Source of the DNA: Paenibacillus taiwanensis DSM 18679 | GTDB lineage: Bacteria > Bacillota > Bacilli > Paenibacillales > Paenibacillaceae | DNA: 64,000 bases | NCBI RefSeq assembly: GCF_000425125.1 | Contig: NZ_AULE01000031.1 | Location: 124,001-188,000 of the forward strand | Direction: 5' to 3' | Shown: piece by piece, positions 49,853-59,792 of the stretch | How the letters are laid out: each line of letters opens with the position of its first letter | Numbering within the stretch: the stretch's first letter is position 1 | The notes under the pieces: generated by a model | Told to the model about the DNA's origin: nothing | Databases searched by the model: none | The model's input: only the letters and a program-made list of their open reading frames with translations | Position numbers and translations under genes: made by a program

Positions 49853-49888
49853 ACAGGTCAAGCCTCTCCACAAGCTTGACCTGTTTTA
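49853..49888 (+). terminator. Terminator after the DUF3238-like gene
   Basis: ACAGGTCAAGC and GCTTGACCTGT form a perfect 11-bp stem with a 10-base loop, followed by TTTAATTT. Confidence 0.93.
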
Positions 49889-50368
49889 ATTTACACTTTG
49901 ATTAAGTACACCTAACGTTACCACGATGACAAGTATAGAAATAGCCGAATAAATCTTAACACCGTGCTTTTTGTGTGCAACATGACAGCCATAAGAGAAT
50001 AATAAAGCTGTCCCGGTAAAAAACACATAAAAAGGAAGCGCCTCAGAAGATACAAAGTAGCTAATATCTACAAAAAAACGAAATCCCATCATGACGGCAG
50101 CTATATAAGTTGGGATAATTCCCACCAGTATAAATATAACGGTGCGTATAAAAAATGACGGCACGTTTTTTATTTTAAGTACCATGTCGATACCTAAATA
50201 ACAAGCTATTACGATAAAAATGTAAGACGGGGCCGTCCAAGTTATAAGTTTTCCTATTTCGTGGACGATATTTTGTTGGTATATAAATAAAAAAAGACAA
50301 ATATAAAATAGAATTCCTGTAAAATAGCTTGAAACAGAAACAAATCCAAAAAACAAAGTCCTTCTCAT
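49886..50368 (-). CDS. Small membrane protein of unknown function (160 aa)
   Basis: About five transmembrane helices are visible (SSYFTGILFYICLFLFIY, APSYIFIVIACYLGIDMVL, TVIFILVGIIPTYIAAVMM, FYVFFTGTALLFSYGCH, AISILVIVVTLGVL). The start at 50368 (MRRTLFFGF) is favoured by AAAGGTGTGG upstream. No family is recognised. It is convergent with the DUF3238-like gene. Confidence 0.6.
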   Translation of the reverse strand: MRRTLFFGFVSVSSYFTGILFYICLFLFIYQQNIVHEIGKLITWTAPSYIFIVIACYLGIDMVLKIKNVPSFFIRTVIFILVGIIPTYIAAVMMGFRFFVDISYFVSSEALPFYVFFTGTALLFSYGCHVAHKKHGVKIYSAISILVIVVTLGVLNQSVN

Positions 50369-50456
50369 GCTACATCCACACCTTTCTATTCTAAGTTTTT
50401 CCACCACAATATCAATATACCATTTCATACCATATATCAAAAGGATTTAAATAAAC

Positions 50457-50513
50457 AAATCGACCGCCAGCGGCTTACTCATCTTGTGATGAATGCCCCG
50501 TGACGGTCGATTT
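50457..50513 (-). terminator. Terminator after asnB
   Basis: AAATCGACCG and CGGTCGATTT form a perfect 10-bp stem around a GC-rich loop, followed by TTTGTTTATTT on the minus strand. Confidence 0.7.
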
Positions 50514-50536
50514 GTACATGATTTAGAGTATAAACA

Positions 50537-52384
50537 TTACACGTGTTTAATAAATGTCGCATGCCAAAGTGCAAACACATACAACACCCATAGCTTACGC
50601 GAGTAATCACCTTGTCCGGCTTTGTGGCGGCGGAACATATCTTCAACCGCACTTAAGTTAATGATTGGATCGATACCGCTCGCAGAGATATGCTCCCACA
50701 TCGTATCAGCCCGCTGTGTACGCATCCAGTCGCGCATTGGCACTGGGAATCCAAGCTTCGGTCTGTTTAGCACTGAATCCGGAATAACACCCTGCATCGC
50801 CTTGCGCAGTGCATATTTGGTCGTGCCTTCTGCAATACGATATTTCATCGGGATACGGCGTGCGACATCAAACACTTTACGGTCCAGGAACGGCACCCGC
50901 AGTTCCATCGAATGCGCCATCGTCAGCTTGTCCGCTTTCATCAAGATGTCACCAGGCATCCACAGATTCATATCAATATACTGCATGCGGGATACGGGGT
51001 CCAGATGCTTTGTCCGATCATAATATAACTTAGCCTTGTCAAACGGTTTAGAGAATGTCTCAATCTGCTCTTCTGTTGCACGCAACAAACCTAGCTTCGT
51101 ATCATCAGAGAAAATATTAGCATTGCCCAGGAAACGCTCTTCAAGCGGAGTAGTGCCACGCATCAAGTAATTCTTGCCGTAGAAATTAGGCATCTTCTTC
51201 AGCATCTGATTCACTGAGCGCTGCATCCCCTCTGGCATCCAGGAAAGATAGCGTAAAGAGTGGGGTTCCCGGTAAATCCGATAGCCCCCAAACAATTCAT
51301 CTGCCCCTTCGCCGGACAATACTACCGTGACGTGCTCACGAGCCAGTCTGGCTACTTCATAAAGCGCAATGGCGGACGGGTCCGCAATCGGCTCATCCAA
51401 GTGCCAGATGGCACGAGGAACCGCGTCAAAGTACATCTCCTCAGTAATCATGCGATCATAATGCTCAGTGTCGATCTGACGCGCAGTATCACGGGCGATA
51501 ATGGTCTCATTATTCGCACCCTCGAAGCCAACACTAAACGTCTTGATAGGCTCCATTGAACGCATCAATGTTGAAGTAATTGTAGAGTCAATACCACTCG
51601 ACAAGAAACATCCCCGCTGAACTTCACTATGCAAGTGATGCTTCACGGAATCCGTCATAACATCACGAATTTCTTCAAGTACTTGTGCCAATGGACGATC
51701 CATCGGGTCAAACATCGGGTCCCAGTACTTGCGAATTTGTGGAGCACCCTCAAATGGAATCGTGATGGAATGAGCCGGCGGCAGCTTATGTATGCCGTCA
51801 TACATCGTATCTGGGTCTGGAACATATTGGAACGTCAAATAATTGTAGAAACTGTTCATATTTAATTGGCGTGGCATGCCAGGCACGGTGAGCAAGCTTT
51901 TGATCTCTGAACCAAACGCAAACATATCACGGTTATAAAAATAATACACTGGCTTAATTCCAAAATGGTCTCGTGCTAAGAACAGCTGCTGCTTGTTGCG
52001 ATCCCAGATGGCAAATCCGAACATGCCTCTCAAATGATGAACACAATCCTCGCCATGTTCTTCATACAAGTGCACAATAACCTCTGTATCTGTATGGGTC
52101 TTGAACTGATGACCACGGTGGATCAGATCGTTGCGCAGCTCCATGTAATTATAAATTTCCCCATTAAAAACAATCCATACCGAATCGTCTTCATTGCTAA
52201 GCGGTTGAGCACCTTCCGCCACATCAATGATAGACAGACGACGGAATCCCAATCCCACGCGATCCCCGATCCACAACTTGCCATCATTCGGTCCACGATG
52301 ATGAATGACCGACATCATGCTGCTAATAATATGTTCAGACGGTTGTTGACCGTCAAAATTCAATAGGCCCGCTATTCCACACAT
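50537..52384 (-). CDS. asnB: Asparagine synthetase (glutamine-hydrolysing)
   Basis: Makes asparagine from aspartate, ATP and glutamine. The N-terminal glutaminase starts MCGIAGLLNF with the nucleophile Cys2 and has GEIYNYMELR. The synthetase domain has the PP-loop FLSSGIDSTITS and GEGADELFGGY. The ATG at 52384 is fixed by Cys2 and by AAGGAG upstream. The 615-residue length is normal for AsnB. Monocistronic. Confidence 0.95.
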   Translation of the reverse strand: MCGIAGLLNFDGQQPSEHIISSMMSVIHHRGPNDGKLWIGDRVGLGFRRLSIIDVAEGAQPLSNEDDSVWIVFNGEIYNYMELRNDLIHRGHQFKTHTDTEVIVHLYEEHGEDCVHHLRGMFGFAIWDRNKQQLFLARDHFGIKPVYYFYNRDMFAFGSEIKSLLTVPGMPRQLNMNSFYNYLTFQYVPDPDTMYDGIHKLPPAHSITIPFEGAPQIRKYWDPMFDPMDRPLAQVLEEIRDVMTDSVKHHLHSEVQRGCFLSSGIDSTITSTLMRSMEPIKTFSVGFEGANNETIIARDTARQIDTEHYDRMITEEMYFDAVPRAIWHLDEPIADPSAIALYEVARLAREHVTVVLSGEGADELFGGYRIYREPHSLRYLSWMPEGMQRSVNQMLKKMPNFYGKNYLMRGTTPLEERFLGNANIFSDDTKLGLLRATEEQIETFSKPFDKAKLYYDRTKHLDPVSRMQYIDMNLWMPGDILMKADKLTMAHSMELRVPFLDRKVFDVARRIPMKYRIAEGTTKYALRKAMQGVIPDSVLNRPKLGFPVPMRDWMRTQRADTMWEHISASGIDPIINLSAVEDMFRRHKAGQGDYSRKLWVLYVFALWHATFIKHV

Positions 52385-52785
52385 TGTTCTCCTTAACCCC
52401 TTCGCTAACACGTATAACAGTGTCGAATTAATTCATATTATGAAATCCCTGCGACTTACGCGGAGGGCGTTGCTGATCCTTGATACAGCCTTCGCTACAT
52501 TATAAACCTTTTTGACGGAAAACGACACCGCCGACAACAATCGTTACTCAAAAATCATACTCTCCATCATAGTACATGTGAAGGCTCTATGCCAACCTAC
52601 TTTTACAGTAAATTTTTATACCATATGTATAATTTAAGATATAAAGATAAACAAGGCTTCCGACTAAAATTGACCTATACATCGTTATATTCCTGCATCG
52701 TTAAGCGAATACCGTCTTACTTGTCTGAACAAATTAAGAAATACCGATCCCAACGATTTGAAGTGAAACCAAAGGAGTGATCATT
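52385..52785. other. Divergent promoter region between asnB and the hydrolase
   Basis: No gene is supported. On the minus strand a TATAAT -10 lies at 52499-52504 without a good -35, giving an asnB leader of about 105 bases. I see no T-box specifier or antiterminator pattern. A 63-residue frame at 52589-52780 has no ribosome site. Confidence 0.4.
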
Positions 52786-53877
52786 ATGTTGGCATGGATA
52801 GCAGCAGGAATTATTATTTTTATGATTTTGTCAATCTGGCTGCTCCCGCATTATGCTGTCAATCGAATGACGCAGATGAAATGTTCTACATATGAAGGTT
52901 GCTTCGATATGCTGGAGGAATACAACGTCTATAGTCGCAAACAATATGAGGCGCTGTTAAAAGAAGATATTACCATCATGAGCCATGACGGGTTGAAATT
53001 GTGCGGCGTATATATTGAGCAGCATCCTCAATCTAAACGTGTAGTTATACTGATTCACGGTTACACAGCCGCACTTCCGTGGTCTGCGCAGTTTTTGCCC
53101 TTATTTTTAAAATTGGGGTTTAACGCCTTGTTAATTGACCAGCGTAGACACGGAAATAGCGAAGGGAAGTATACAACGTTTGGATATAAGGAGAAATATG
53201 ACGTTCAGGCTTGGGTTGACTGGGTTGTCAACCGTAAAGGTGACGATTGTATCCTTGGCCTGCACGGTCAATCTTTAGGTGGAGGAACCGTACTTGAATA
53301 TGTCGCCATTCATCGCCCCCAAGTGCGTTTTGTTGTCGCCGATTGCCCCTACTCTGATCTGACAAGACTTATTCGCCATCAGGTTACGAAGCTTAATCAT
53401 ATGCCTGCATGGCCGACGATGAAGTTGGTAAATCGCTTATTAAAACGCAAGGCTGGATTTAGGATGGAGGATGTAAGTCCAATTCACATTGTTATGCATA
53501 GCAAGCTGCCGATTATGTTTATACACGGAAAGTCCGACATTTTTGTGCCTACGTATATGAGTGAGGAAATGTTTAACGTCAAACCAGAGCCTAAGCAACT
53601 ACTGCTCATTAACAAAGCAACCCACGGTGTAGCTTACTGCTATGATCAGGAACTATACGCAGCAGAAGTCACTCGATTTGTGGAGCAGCATGTTGGAACA
53701 TATGCTGGGCTATCGGAAGGCTTAGCCAAGCGAGACGAATATGGTGTGATATATTCTTGTGCGCCAGAGAACGACCACTCTTCTACTCCAAAATACTATG
53801 CTGTTAATTCCAGTATGGCCGCCCAAGCTGCAACCGTATCATCTCATGAAAAGTCCGACTTGGACACCGCACCATAG
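52786..53877 (+). CDS. Membrane-anchored alpha/beta hydrolase
   Basis: The N-terminus is one hydrophobic segment (WIAAGIIIFMILSIWLL), so it is membrane-tethered. The fold shows VVILIHGYTAALPWSAQFLP, a conserved LIDQRRHGNSEG and nucleophile Ser in LHGQSLGGGTVLEY. IMFIHGKSDIFVP carries the acid and THGVAY the His. This matches the YqkD/FrsA-like hydrolases of Bacillales. The ATG at 52786 has AAAGGAG. The C-terminal 50 residues are an unrelated low-complexity tail. Confidence 0.87.
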   Translation: MLAWIAAGIIIFMILSIWLLPHYAVNRMTQMKCSTYEGCFDMLEEYNVYSRKQYEALLKEDITIMSHDGLKLCGVYIEQHPQSKRVVILIHGYTAALPWSAQFLPLFLKLGFNALLIDQRRHGNSEGKYTTFGYKEKYDVQAWVDWVVNRKGDDCILGLHGQSLGGGTVLEYVAIHRPQVRFVVADCPYSDLTRLIRHQVTKLNHMPAWPTMKLVNRLLKRKAGFRMEDVSPIHIVMHSKLPIMFIHGKSDIFVPTYMSEEMFNVKPEPKQLLLINKATHGVAYCYDQELYAAEVTRFVEQHVGTYAGLSEGLAKRDEYGVIYSCAPENDHSSTPKYYAVNSSMAAQAATVSSHEKSDLDTAP

Positions 53878-53899
53878 CCATAATTATTAAAGTAACGTT

Positions 53900-53963
53900 A
53901 ACAGACAGGCAGACAGACAGGTCAACTTTTACAAACAGCCGCCTCTTAAGTCTCCTGTCTGTT
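53900..53963. terminator. Convergent terminator-like hairpin
   Basis: AACAGACAGG at 53900-53909 and CCTGTCTGTT at 53954-53963 are perfect 10-bp arms between the hydrolase and EamA genes. The left arm lies in a short CAGACAGG tandem run. Confidence 0.5.
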
Positions 53964-53964
53964 C

Positions 53965-54822
53965 TCATATAGAGCTGCCAAATAAGCCAACGAGCAGCAT
54001 CCCGCACGTAATAACAAGCGACATCATTATGCGTGACATTCCCTGCTTTTCTTTAAGCACCCACATACCCAGCACGGTGCCAAATACGATGCTGAATTCA
54101 CGCAGTGGAGCAAGCTGCGCGAGCGGTGCTAGCTTCAGGGCAAACAAGAAGATTAAATACGAGCCTGGAGTTAAGAAGGCGCCAACTAAAATCGTCTTCC
54201 AATTATGCCTCCACTCCTCCTTCAATCGCTTGGCTCTGCGCATGTCTGGGAACAGCATAACTAACGCTGCCAGATTGGAAAGCTGTAACAATCCTAGCGG
54301 TGACATAAAGGTCACCACACTTTTGTCGATCAGTGTGTAGCCAGTAATACATAGTCCAATAGCAAATGTCAGCTTCATTGCACCTAACTGTGCTCGCCAA
54401 GTGGAGCTCAGTAATCCGCCAATTGCAAATAAACCGCCAACAATACAGAGCAAGCCCAGCCATCCCAGTACCGTTAATCTCTCCCCGTACAGCAGCATAC
54501 TCATCAACGGAACGAGAAGTGCCCCCGTCCCCCGCATCATGGGATACATACGAGATAACTCTCCATACTGATATGCTTTACTAAGCAGCAAGAAGTAAAG
54601 TCCTTGACAAATAAATGTACAAGCCAGCATTCCAAGCTCAGCCAAGCTTGCATCCATAACGATCATATCTTGAATAAAAAACGGCATAAATATAATGCTC
54701 GCCAATACATGCAAAGACCATAAAAAGGTGGACTTGTGCAAGCTCCTTTTCGCAAACAAATTCCATATCGCATGGGTAAGCGCCGAGCATAGTACAAGTG
54801 CCACACCTAAATAAACGTCCAT
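53965..54822 (-). CDS. EamA/DMT family transporter
   Basis: The 285-residue protein has ten hydrophobic helices in two EamA repeats (LCSALTHAIWNLFAKRS and AFLTPGSYLIFLFALKLAP). Repeat-end segments AYQYGELSRMYPMMRGTGA and APLREFSIVFGTVLGMWVLKE are typical drug/metabolite transporter features. Substrate unknown. It follows the GH35 gene on the same strand after 174 bases. Confidence 0.88.
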   Translation of the reverse strand: MDVYLGVALVLCSALTHAIWNLFAKRSLHKSTFLWSLHVLASIIFMPFFIQDMIVMDASLAELGMLACTFICQGLYFLLLSKAYQYGELSRMYPMMRGTGALLVPLMSMLLYGERLTVLGWLGLLCIVGGLFAIGGLLSSTWRAQLGAMKLTFAIGLCITGYTLIDKSVVTFMSPLGLLQLSNLAALVMLFPDMRRAKRLKEEWRHNWKTILVGAFLTPGSYLIFLFALKLAPLAQLAPLREFSIVFGTVLGMWVLKEKQGMSRIMMSLVITCGMLLVGLFGSSI

Positions 54823-54932
54823 TACCGTCGAACCCTTCCTTCTGCTGAGTACCGTGTTCTTCAGTTGCTGAATTACAGGCTTAATCGTAAACGGTGTCCT
54901 GTTTTACGTCAATAAGTCAGGTTTAGCGATAA

Positions 54933-54974
54933 CTTGTTCATATCAGCCTGAACCTGAACCTGGACCTGAACAAG
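54933..54974. repeat. Hairpin with tandem CCTGAA hexamers in its loop
   Basis: CTTGTTCA (54933-54940) and TGAACAAG (54967-54974) are perfect arms. Four tandem hexamers, CCTGAA, CCTGAA, CCTGGA, CCTGAA, occupy 54947-54970. It lies between the GH35 stop and the EamA start. Confidence 0.7.
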
Positions 54975-54996
54975 GAATCCATTTGCTTAGAAACGC

Positions 54997-56739
54997 TTAC
55001 AATTGCGATTCTTTTCGAAATTCCAGTGTATGGCCTGGTGCATGAAGTTCAAATACAACGATTTGATTAGTCCCCTGTCTTAAAAGAGGAGCAGGAACGT
55101 ATAGGGAGCGCTGAGGTCCTGCTTCCCAATACCGACCCAAATTAAAATCATTAATGAACACAACACCTTTTCGCCAATTGTCCAAATACAAGAACGTATC
55201 CACTGGCTCACCCTCAATAACAAGCTCAGCCTCGTAGAAGGCAGGCTGCTCACCGTCAAGTGTTGAAGCGGATCGATTAAATTGAACCGCTGCAATAGAT
55301 TCAAGAGGTATCGTCCGTACCTCCCAATGAAATTGAAACTGATTGTTCAGACGTACACCATCTGTTATACCTTTGCAATCCAACAGCTCAGGGCCATAAT
55401 TGACCCGTCCCATATTTTCCACAAGAATGTCCAATCTTGCTCCACCCTCCGGTATGACTACTGGGAGAGACGTCGGATGCCACCGCTCCATGACACCAAT
55501 CAGCTGTCGATCAATAAATACGAGTGCCCGATCATGCACATCTTGGATCGTCAATTGACTCTCCGCTCTTGGACCCGTAACTGTAGTCGAGTACATTATA
55601 AATCCTAGCCCTTGTCCATAATGCTCCATTGGTTCAGGACATATGCTGTGATGGAGACCAGAGATCGTGTCCAGCGTGTCCCATAGTTGCACGCTTCGGA
55701 ACGGTGTAACCTCACCATAGGCTGCCTTCGGCAAATTCGAAGGCAAGGGCCCTTTTGGCAGCTCTACATATTTCCCGATGACACGACGGAACGCTTCGAA
55801 CTTCGGTGTTAAATCCCCTGCTTCATTAATAGCAGCATCATAATCATAACTTGTCACTGCTGGTTCATACTTGACCCCATAATTAGCCCCATTCATAAAG
55901 CCAAAGTTAGTGCCCCCGTGCAGCATGTAAAAATTAACGGACGCACCACGTGCCAATATTTCATCAAGCGAGTGAGCTGCGTCCTCGGTGCTGCGGGTAT
56001 GATGCTCTTCAAACCAATGGTCAAACCAGCCGTTCCAAAACTCCATGCACATAAGCGGAGCATCAGGCTGGTACTCTAGCAATTTATCAAACGCCTCATC
56101 CGAGCGAGAACCAAAGTTCACTGTGGCCCAAGCGCCCTCTGCCATACCTCCCTGAAGCAATTCGTCCTGTGGCCCGTCAGAGGTAAACAGCAGCACATCC
56201 ACTCCTCGCTCTACTAGCATATCGCGCAGAGCATGCAAGTAGGCTTTATCATTGCCATAGCTGCCATACTCATTCTCCACCTGCATCGCGATGATCGGAC
56301 CGTCCTGTGTAGACAATAGGGGAGTCAATAAGGGAATAAGTTTGTCATAATAAGCGGCAACCTTCGCTAAATAACGAGGATCACTACAGCGAAGATGCAG
56401 CGGTATATTTAAAAGCCAAGCAGGCAAACCACCAAATTCCCATTCCCCGCACACATATGGTGTGGGTCGAACAATCACATACAACCCCATTTCACCCGCC
56501 AACCGCACGAAACCAGCTATATCATTTATACCGTTAAAGTTAAAATGTCCTTCCCGAGGCTCATGTACATTCCAGGCCACATAGGTTTCCACCGTATTAC
56601 ATCCCATCGCCTTTAACTTGCGAAGACGATCTGCCCAATACTCAGGTACGATGCGGAAATAATGCATCGCCCCAGAAATGATACGAAACGGTTTACCGTG
56701 CAAGAGCATTTGTTGACCTTCCCACGTCAGCTGTGTCAT
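54997..56739 (-). CDS. Beta-galactosidase, GH35
   Basis: Cleaves terminal beta-galactose from glycans. Family segments are ISGAMHYFRIVPEYWADRL, GCNTVETYVAWNVHEPREG, VRPTPYVCGEWEFGGLPAWL, the acid/base region PIIAMQVENEYGSYG and the nucleophile region PLMCMEFWNGWFDHW. The C-terminal beta-sandwich domains include FINDFNLGRYWEAGPQRSLY. The ATG at 56739 has GGGAGGAG. No signal peptide, so it acts in the cytoplasm on imported oligosaccharides. 580 residues. Confidence 0.95.
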   Translation of the reverse strand: MTQLTWEGQQMLLHGKPFRIISGAMHYFRIVPEYWADRLRKLKAMGCNTVETYVAWNVHEPREGHFNFNGINDIAGFVRLAGEMGLYVIVRPTPYVCGEWEFGGLPAWLLNIPLHLRCSDPRYLAKVAAYYDKLIPLLTPLLSTQDGPIIAMQVENEYGSYGNDKAYLHALRDMLVERGVDVLLFTSDGPQDELLQGGMAEGAWATVNFGSRSDEAFDKLLEYQPDAPLMCMEFWNGWFDHWFEEHHTRSTEDAAHSLDEILARGASVNFYMLHGGTNFGFMNGANYGVKYEPAVTSYDYDAAINEAGDLTPKFEAFRRVIGKYVELPKGPLPSNLPKAAYGEVTPFRSVQLWDTLDTISGLHHSICPEPMEHYGQGLGFIMYSTTVTGPRAESQLTIQDVHDRALVFIDRQLIGVMERWHPTSLPVVIPEGGARLDILVENMGRVNYGPELLDCKGITDGVRLNNQFQFHWEVRTIPLESIAAVQFNRSASTLDGEQPAFYEAELVIEGEPVDTFLYLDNWRKGVVFINDFNLGRYWEAGPQRSLYVPAPLLRQGTNQIVVFELHAPGHTLEFRKESQL

Positions 56740-56947
56740 CTGTTCTCCTCCCGAAACATCCATTAGGTTAGATATAACGTTTATGATAGCTTGTTTTATA
56801 GGAATGACCATGTCATATCTTCACCTATACATGTACAAATGTGTGATCAGGGAGCAGCTTTATCAAGAACCTTGCAATATGTAACCGAAAATAGAGTGGG
56901 AAATAACCAACTGAATAATGATGGCGGTATCCTAAATCTACACAGCA

Positions 56948-56979
56948 AAGAAGCACCGTACAAACAAACGGTGCTTCTT
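56948..56979 (-). terminator. Terminator-like hairpin after the MCP gene
   Basis: AAGAAGCACCGT and ACGGTGCTTCTT form a perfect 12-bp stem with an 8-base loop, ending in CTTCTTTGC on the minus strand. It lies 70 bases after the MCP stop. Confidence 0.7.
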
Positions 56980-57047
56980 ACCTATTAACGAGGTATGGAT
57001 TCGTGTAACGCCCACACTCAAGTCAATACATAACGATATGGATCGCA

Positions 57048-58322
57048 TCATGCCTTAAAAATGGCAATCTGTGCACGTAAATGATCCGCTTGTCCACGCA
57101 GTACATCAGACGAAGCTGCCATCTCTTCCATGACGGCGGTATGCTCTTGCGTAGCACTGGCGACCTGACGGGTACCTGCCGCGATTTCCTCTGCAATCGC
57201 TACCATTTGGCGTGTTTGCTCCAAAGTAGTGGCGAATCGCTCAGTCTGTTCGTTTACTGATTCGACGATTTCATGAACGGCAGTTGAGGCTTGACGTGTT
57301 ACTAATGCGATATTTTGCAAGGCTTGCTCGGCATCTTCCTTCTTGTCCGCCTCCGCGTTAACGGTCTCCACCTGCTGTGTAATTAAGCGTACTGCTTCTA
57401 CAACTTCTGCCTGCATTTGTACGATTCGATCATTAATATCGTCTACTGCGGTTGCAGATTGCTCTGCCAGCTTGCGTACTTGTGAGGCAATAACTGCGAA
57501 GCCAGCACCTTGTTCACCCGCTCGCGCCGCTTCAATCGAAGCATTTAGTGCCAATAGATGAGTCTGATCTGCTATCTCTCTTACGGTAGTGGAAATGCTG
57601 CCTATCTGCTCGGCTTGTCCGTTGAGGCGTTGAACCGTTGCAATCGAGGCTTGTCCAGAGGATGCGGCATTTAACATGCCATCAATAATGGAGGCTAGCA
57701 ATCGTTCACTCTCTGACAATGTCTCAAGCATATGCGCGGTCATACGTTCTGTCTCATCTGCTCGCTTACGAACCGCGGCGGCTGACGTATGTATATGCTC
57801 TACGGTAGAGGTCGTCTGTGCGGACCATGACACCTGGCGTTCAGCACCGTGACTCATGCCATCGGCGGTTTCTGAAATCTGCTCAATCTGGTGGGCTGCG
57901 TGGGTCATAGCATCGCTAAGTGTAACCGTGTTTCGAGTAGTAACATCAACACTGGACTTGATCTCTTGAATCATACGCTGAAGATTGCCAATCATCTTGC
58001 CAAATGCATGGTTAAGAACTTGGACTTCATCGTGGAATGGATATGTTGGCAGCATGACGTTCAAATTGCCCTCCGCCGCTTCTTCCGCTGCCCTGGTCAG
58101 ACGGACGAGCGGCTTTACAATAAAGCGAGCTGCAAGCCACCCTAACAGACACGTCCAAAATATACCTAACGAAAATATGATCGCGTCAAAAGCTAATTCG
58201 CTCATACTTGGCGCGATGTAAGGCTTCAGTACAAAAATAAAAAATCCGCTAGTCGTATACGTCACCGTTGATACAGCTAGAATGCCGAGTACCATTTTCT
58301 TCTGCAGACCAAATTTCATCAT
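57048..58322 (-). CDS. Methyl-accepting chemotaxis protein without an external sensor domain
   Basis: Two membrane helices (about residues 10-31 and 45-67) are separated by only about 12 residues, so no ligand domain projects outside. A HAMP region follows ([20 protein letters not shown]), then the signalling domain with the hairpin tip [28 protein letters not shown]. Length of 424 residues is short. It probably senses a membrane or cytoplasmic signal. Start ATG has GGGGGA. Confidence 0.93.
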   Translation of the reverse strand: MMKFGLQKKMVLGILAVSTVTYTTSGFFIFVLKPYIAPSMSELAFDAIIFSLGIFWTCLLGWLAARFIVKPLVRLTRAAEEAAEGNLNVMLPTYPFHDEVQVLNHAFGKMIGNLQRMIQEIKSSVDVTTRNTVTLSDAMTHAAHQIEQISETADGMSHGAERQVSWSAQTTSTVEHIHTSAAAVRKRADETERMTAHMLETLSESERLLASIIDGMLNAASSGQASIATVQRLNGQAEQIGSISTTVREIADQTHLLALNASIEAARAGEQGAGFAVIASQVRKLAEQSATAVDDINDRIVQMQAEVVEAVRLITQQVETVNAEADKKEDAEQALQNIALVTRQASTAVHEIVESVNEQTERFATTLEQTRQMVAIAEEIAAGTRQVASATQEHTAVMEEMAASSDVLRGQADHLRAQIAIFKA

Positions 58323-58362
58323 TGATCATCCCCCATGTCTGGTAACCTTTCTATATCTAGCG

Positions 58363-58797
58363 TTATGCTTCGACATCGGATTGCGATTCGGGCTTGCGCG
58401 CTGCAAACAACAAAATCGTAATGAGAAGGAAGGCAGTGAAGGCGAGGAGTGGAATCGTAATCCAGCCGTACATATCCAAGTAATCATAGTTACATGGAAT
58501 GCCCACACGGCAAGGAGTGATTGCAGCCAAGCCTGGCACTTTCTGTTCCAAATAATGATACGTGGAGATCGATCCCCCGATAATAGCAAGAGGAATCACA
58601 TATTTAATAATGCCGTAATCTTCGCGGTATGCCCCTATTCCAAGTAAAAGGACTAGCGGATACATAAAGATCCGCTGCAGCCAGCACAATTTGCACGGCT
58701 CCCACAATAAAATTTCACTCATGTAAAGACTTCCACTTGTGGCCAGAAGTGCAATGAGAAAGGCAAAGTAAAGTGCATACTTACGAATAAATGTCAT
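58363..58797 (-). CDS. bdbC: Disulfide bond formation protein BdbC (DsbB family)
   Basis: Membrane oxidoreductase that reoxidises BdbD using quinone. It has four helices, the first cysteine pair CKLCWLQRIFMYP and the second pair in TPCRVGIPCNYD. Length of 144 residues is normal. It follows bdbD by 19 bases, the usual operon order. Confidence 0.94.
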   Translation of the reverse strand: MTFIRKYALYFAFLIALLATSGSLYMSEILLWEPCKLCWLQRIFMYPLVLLLGIGAYREDYGIIKYVIPLAIIGGSISTYHYLEQKVPGLAAITPCRVGIPCNYDYLDMYGWITIPLLAFTAFLLITILLFAARKPESQSDVEA

Positions 58798-58816
58798 ATG
58801 TAAATGACCTCCTTTA

Positions 58817-59536
58817 TTACTTCGCGGCCGCTAAAGCATCTTCGATCGCTTGCTTTAACGCAGGATAGCTGTCCCACTGCCCTGTAAACTCTTTGCCGTT
58901 AATGTAAAAGGCCGGTGTTCCTTGAGGCTTGGCCTGTTGTACAAAAGCTAAATCTTGATCTACTTCCTTCTTGTACGTTTCATCCTGAATCTGCTTTAGC
59001 AACTGTGCGGAATCCAAATCCGGCACCGCTTGCTTGGCGATTTCAACTAAATATTCTGGCGTTGCCCATTGCTCACGCTCATCCTTTTGTCCTGCATAAA
59101 TCGCTTCATGATAAGCCCAGAACGCTTCTGGATTATGTGCATAAACAGCTTCACCAGCCAGTGCTGCGGTCCGTGAATCAGGTGCTATAAATGGATAGTT
59201 CATAAAGGAGAACTGAATCTTACCTGTATCAATAAAGTCTGCCTTCAATTGCTTGTAGTTCGTATCTTCCCAGAACTTGCAGGCAGGGCACTTGTAGTCC
59301 CCAAATTCGACGACTGTGACTTTAGCCTCAGGAGAACCGAGAATCGGCTGACCTTCCAATTTAAAATCAACGACCCGCTCCTCGCGCTGCTGCTTACCAA
59401 TCTCTGTGCTTTGTTGATTTAGTACAAATATAAGACCCAGCAATACAACCAATACGACTGGAAACAAGATAAGCATCAGCTTGTTGCTTTTCTTGCTGTT
59501 ATAAGATGACTTTGATTTCGACGTACTTTTACCCAA
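58817..59536 (-). CDS. bdbD: Thiol-disulfide oxidoreductase BdbD (DsbA-like)
   Basis: Membrane-anchored external thioredoxin-fold protein. It has an N-terminal anchor (LMLILFPVVLVVLLGLIFVL), the CPAC active site in EFGDYKCPACKFWED, a helical insert and the cis-Pro loop QGTPAFYINGKEF. The TTG at 59536 is preferred because GAGGTGA lies five bases upstream; a GTG at 59545 overlaps that site. It oxidises secreted proteins with BdbC, which follows. Confidence 0.93.
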   Translation of the reverse strand: MGKSTSKSKSSYNSKKSNKLMLILFPVVLVVLLGLIFVLNQQSTEIGKQQREERVVDFKLEGQPILGSPEAKVTVVEFGDYKCPACKFWEDTNYKQLKADFIDTGKIQFSFMNYPFIAPDSRTAALAGEAVYAHNPEAFWAYHEAIYAGQKDEREQWATPEYLVEIAKQAVPDLDSAQLLKQIQDETYKKEVDQDLAFVQQAKPQGTPAFYINGKEFTGQWDSYPALKQAIEDALAAAK

Positions 59537-59730
59537 CAGATTCACCTCTTCATTGCTTTTTTAGTATGTATGTCTTGATATCTATATTCGCTGACACCAA
59601 CATCTACTCCTTTCTAATGTATACGAAAACCGACAATTTTTCTATTTCTTTTACTAGAATCGTCATTTCCATGTGATCTATGTCATCGATTGGTAACATT
59701 TAAGCATACTCATACCAAAACTACACAAAG

Positions 59731-59756
59731 CAAAAACCCAAAACGTTAGTTTCGGG
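59731..59756 (-). terminator. Terminator after the CWB2-like gene
   Basis: On the minus strand CCCGAAAC and GTTTTGGG form an 8-bp stem with one G-U pair and loop TAAC, followed by TTTTTG. Confidence 0.8.
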
Positions 59757-59792
59757 TCAGGTAAACCAAGGATGAGCGACTCCACGGACAAG

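Noticed and set aside
52385-52570. Possible T-box leader upstream of asnB
   Set aside because: I found no T-box sequence or specifier loop in the leader, only a -10 box.
52589-52780. 63-residue frame upstream of the membrane hydrolase
   Set aside because: No ribosome site and no family features; it ends just before the true start region.
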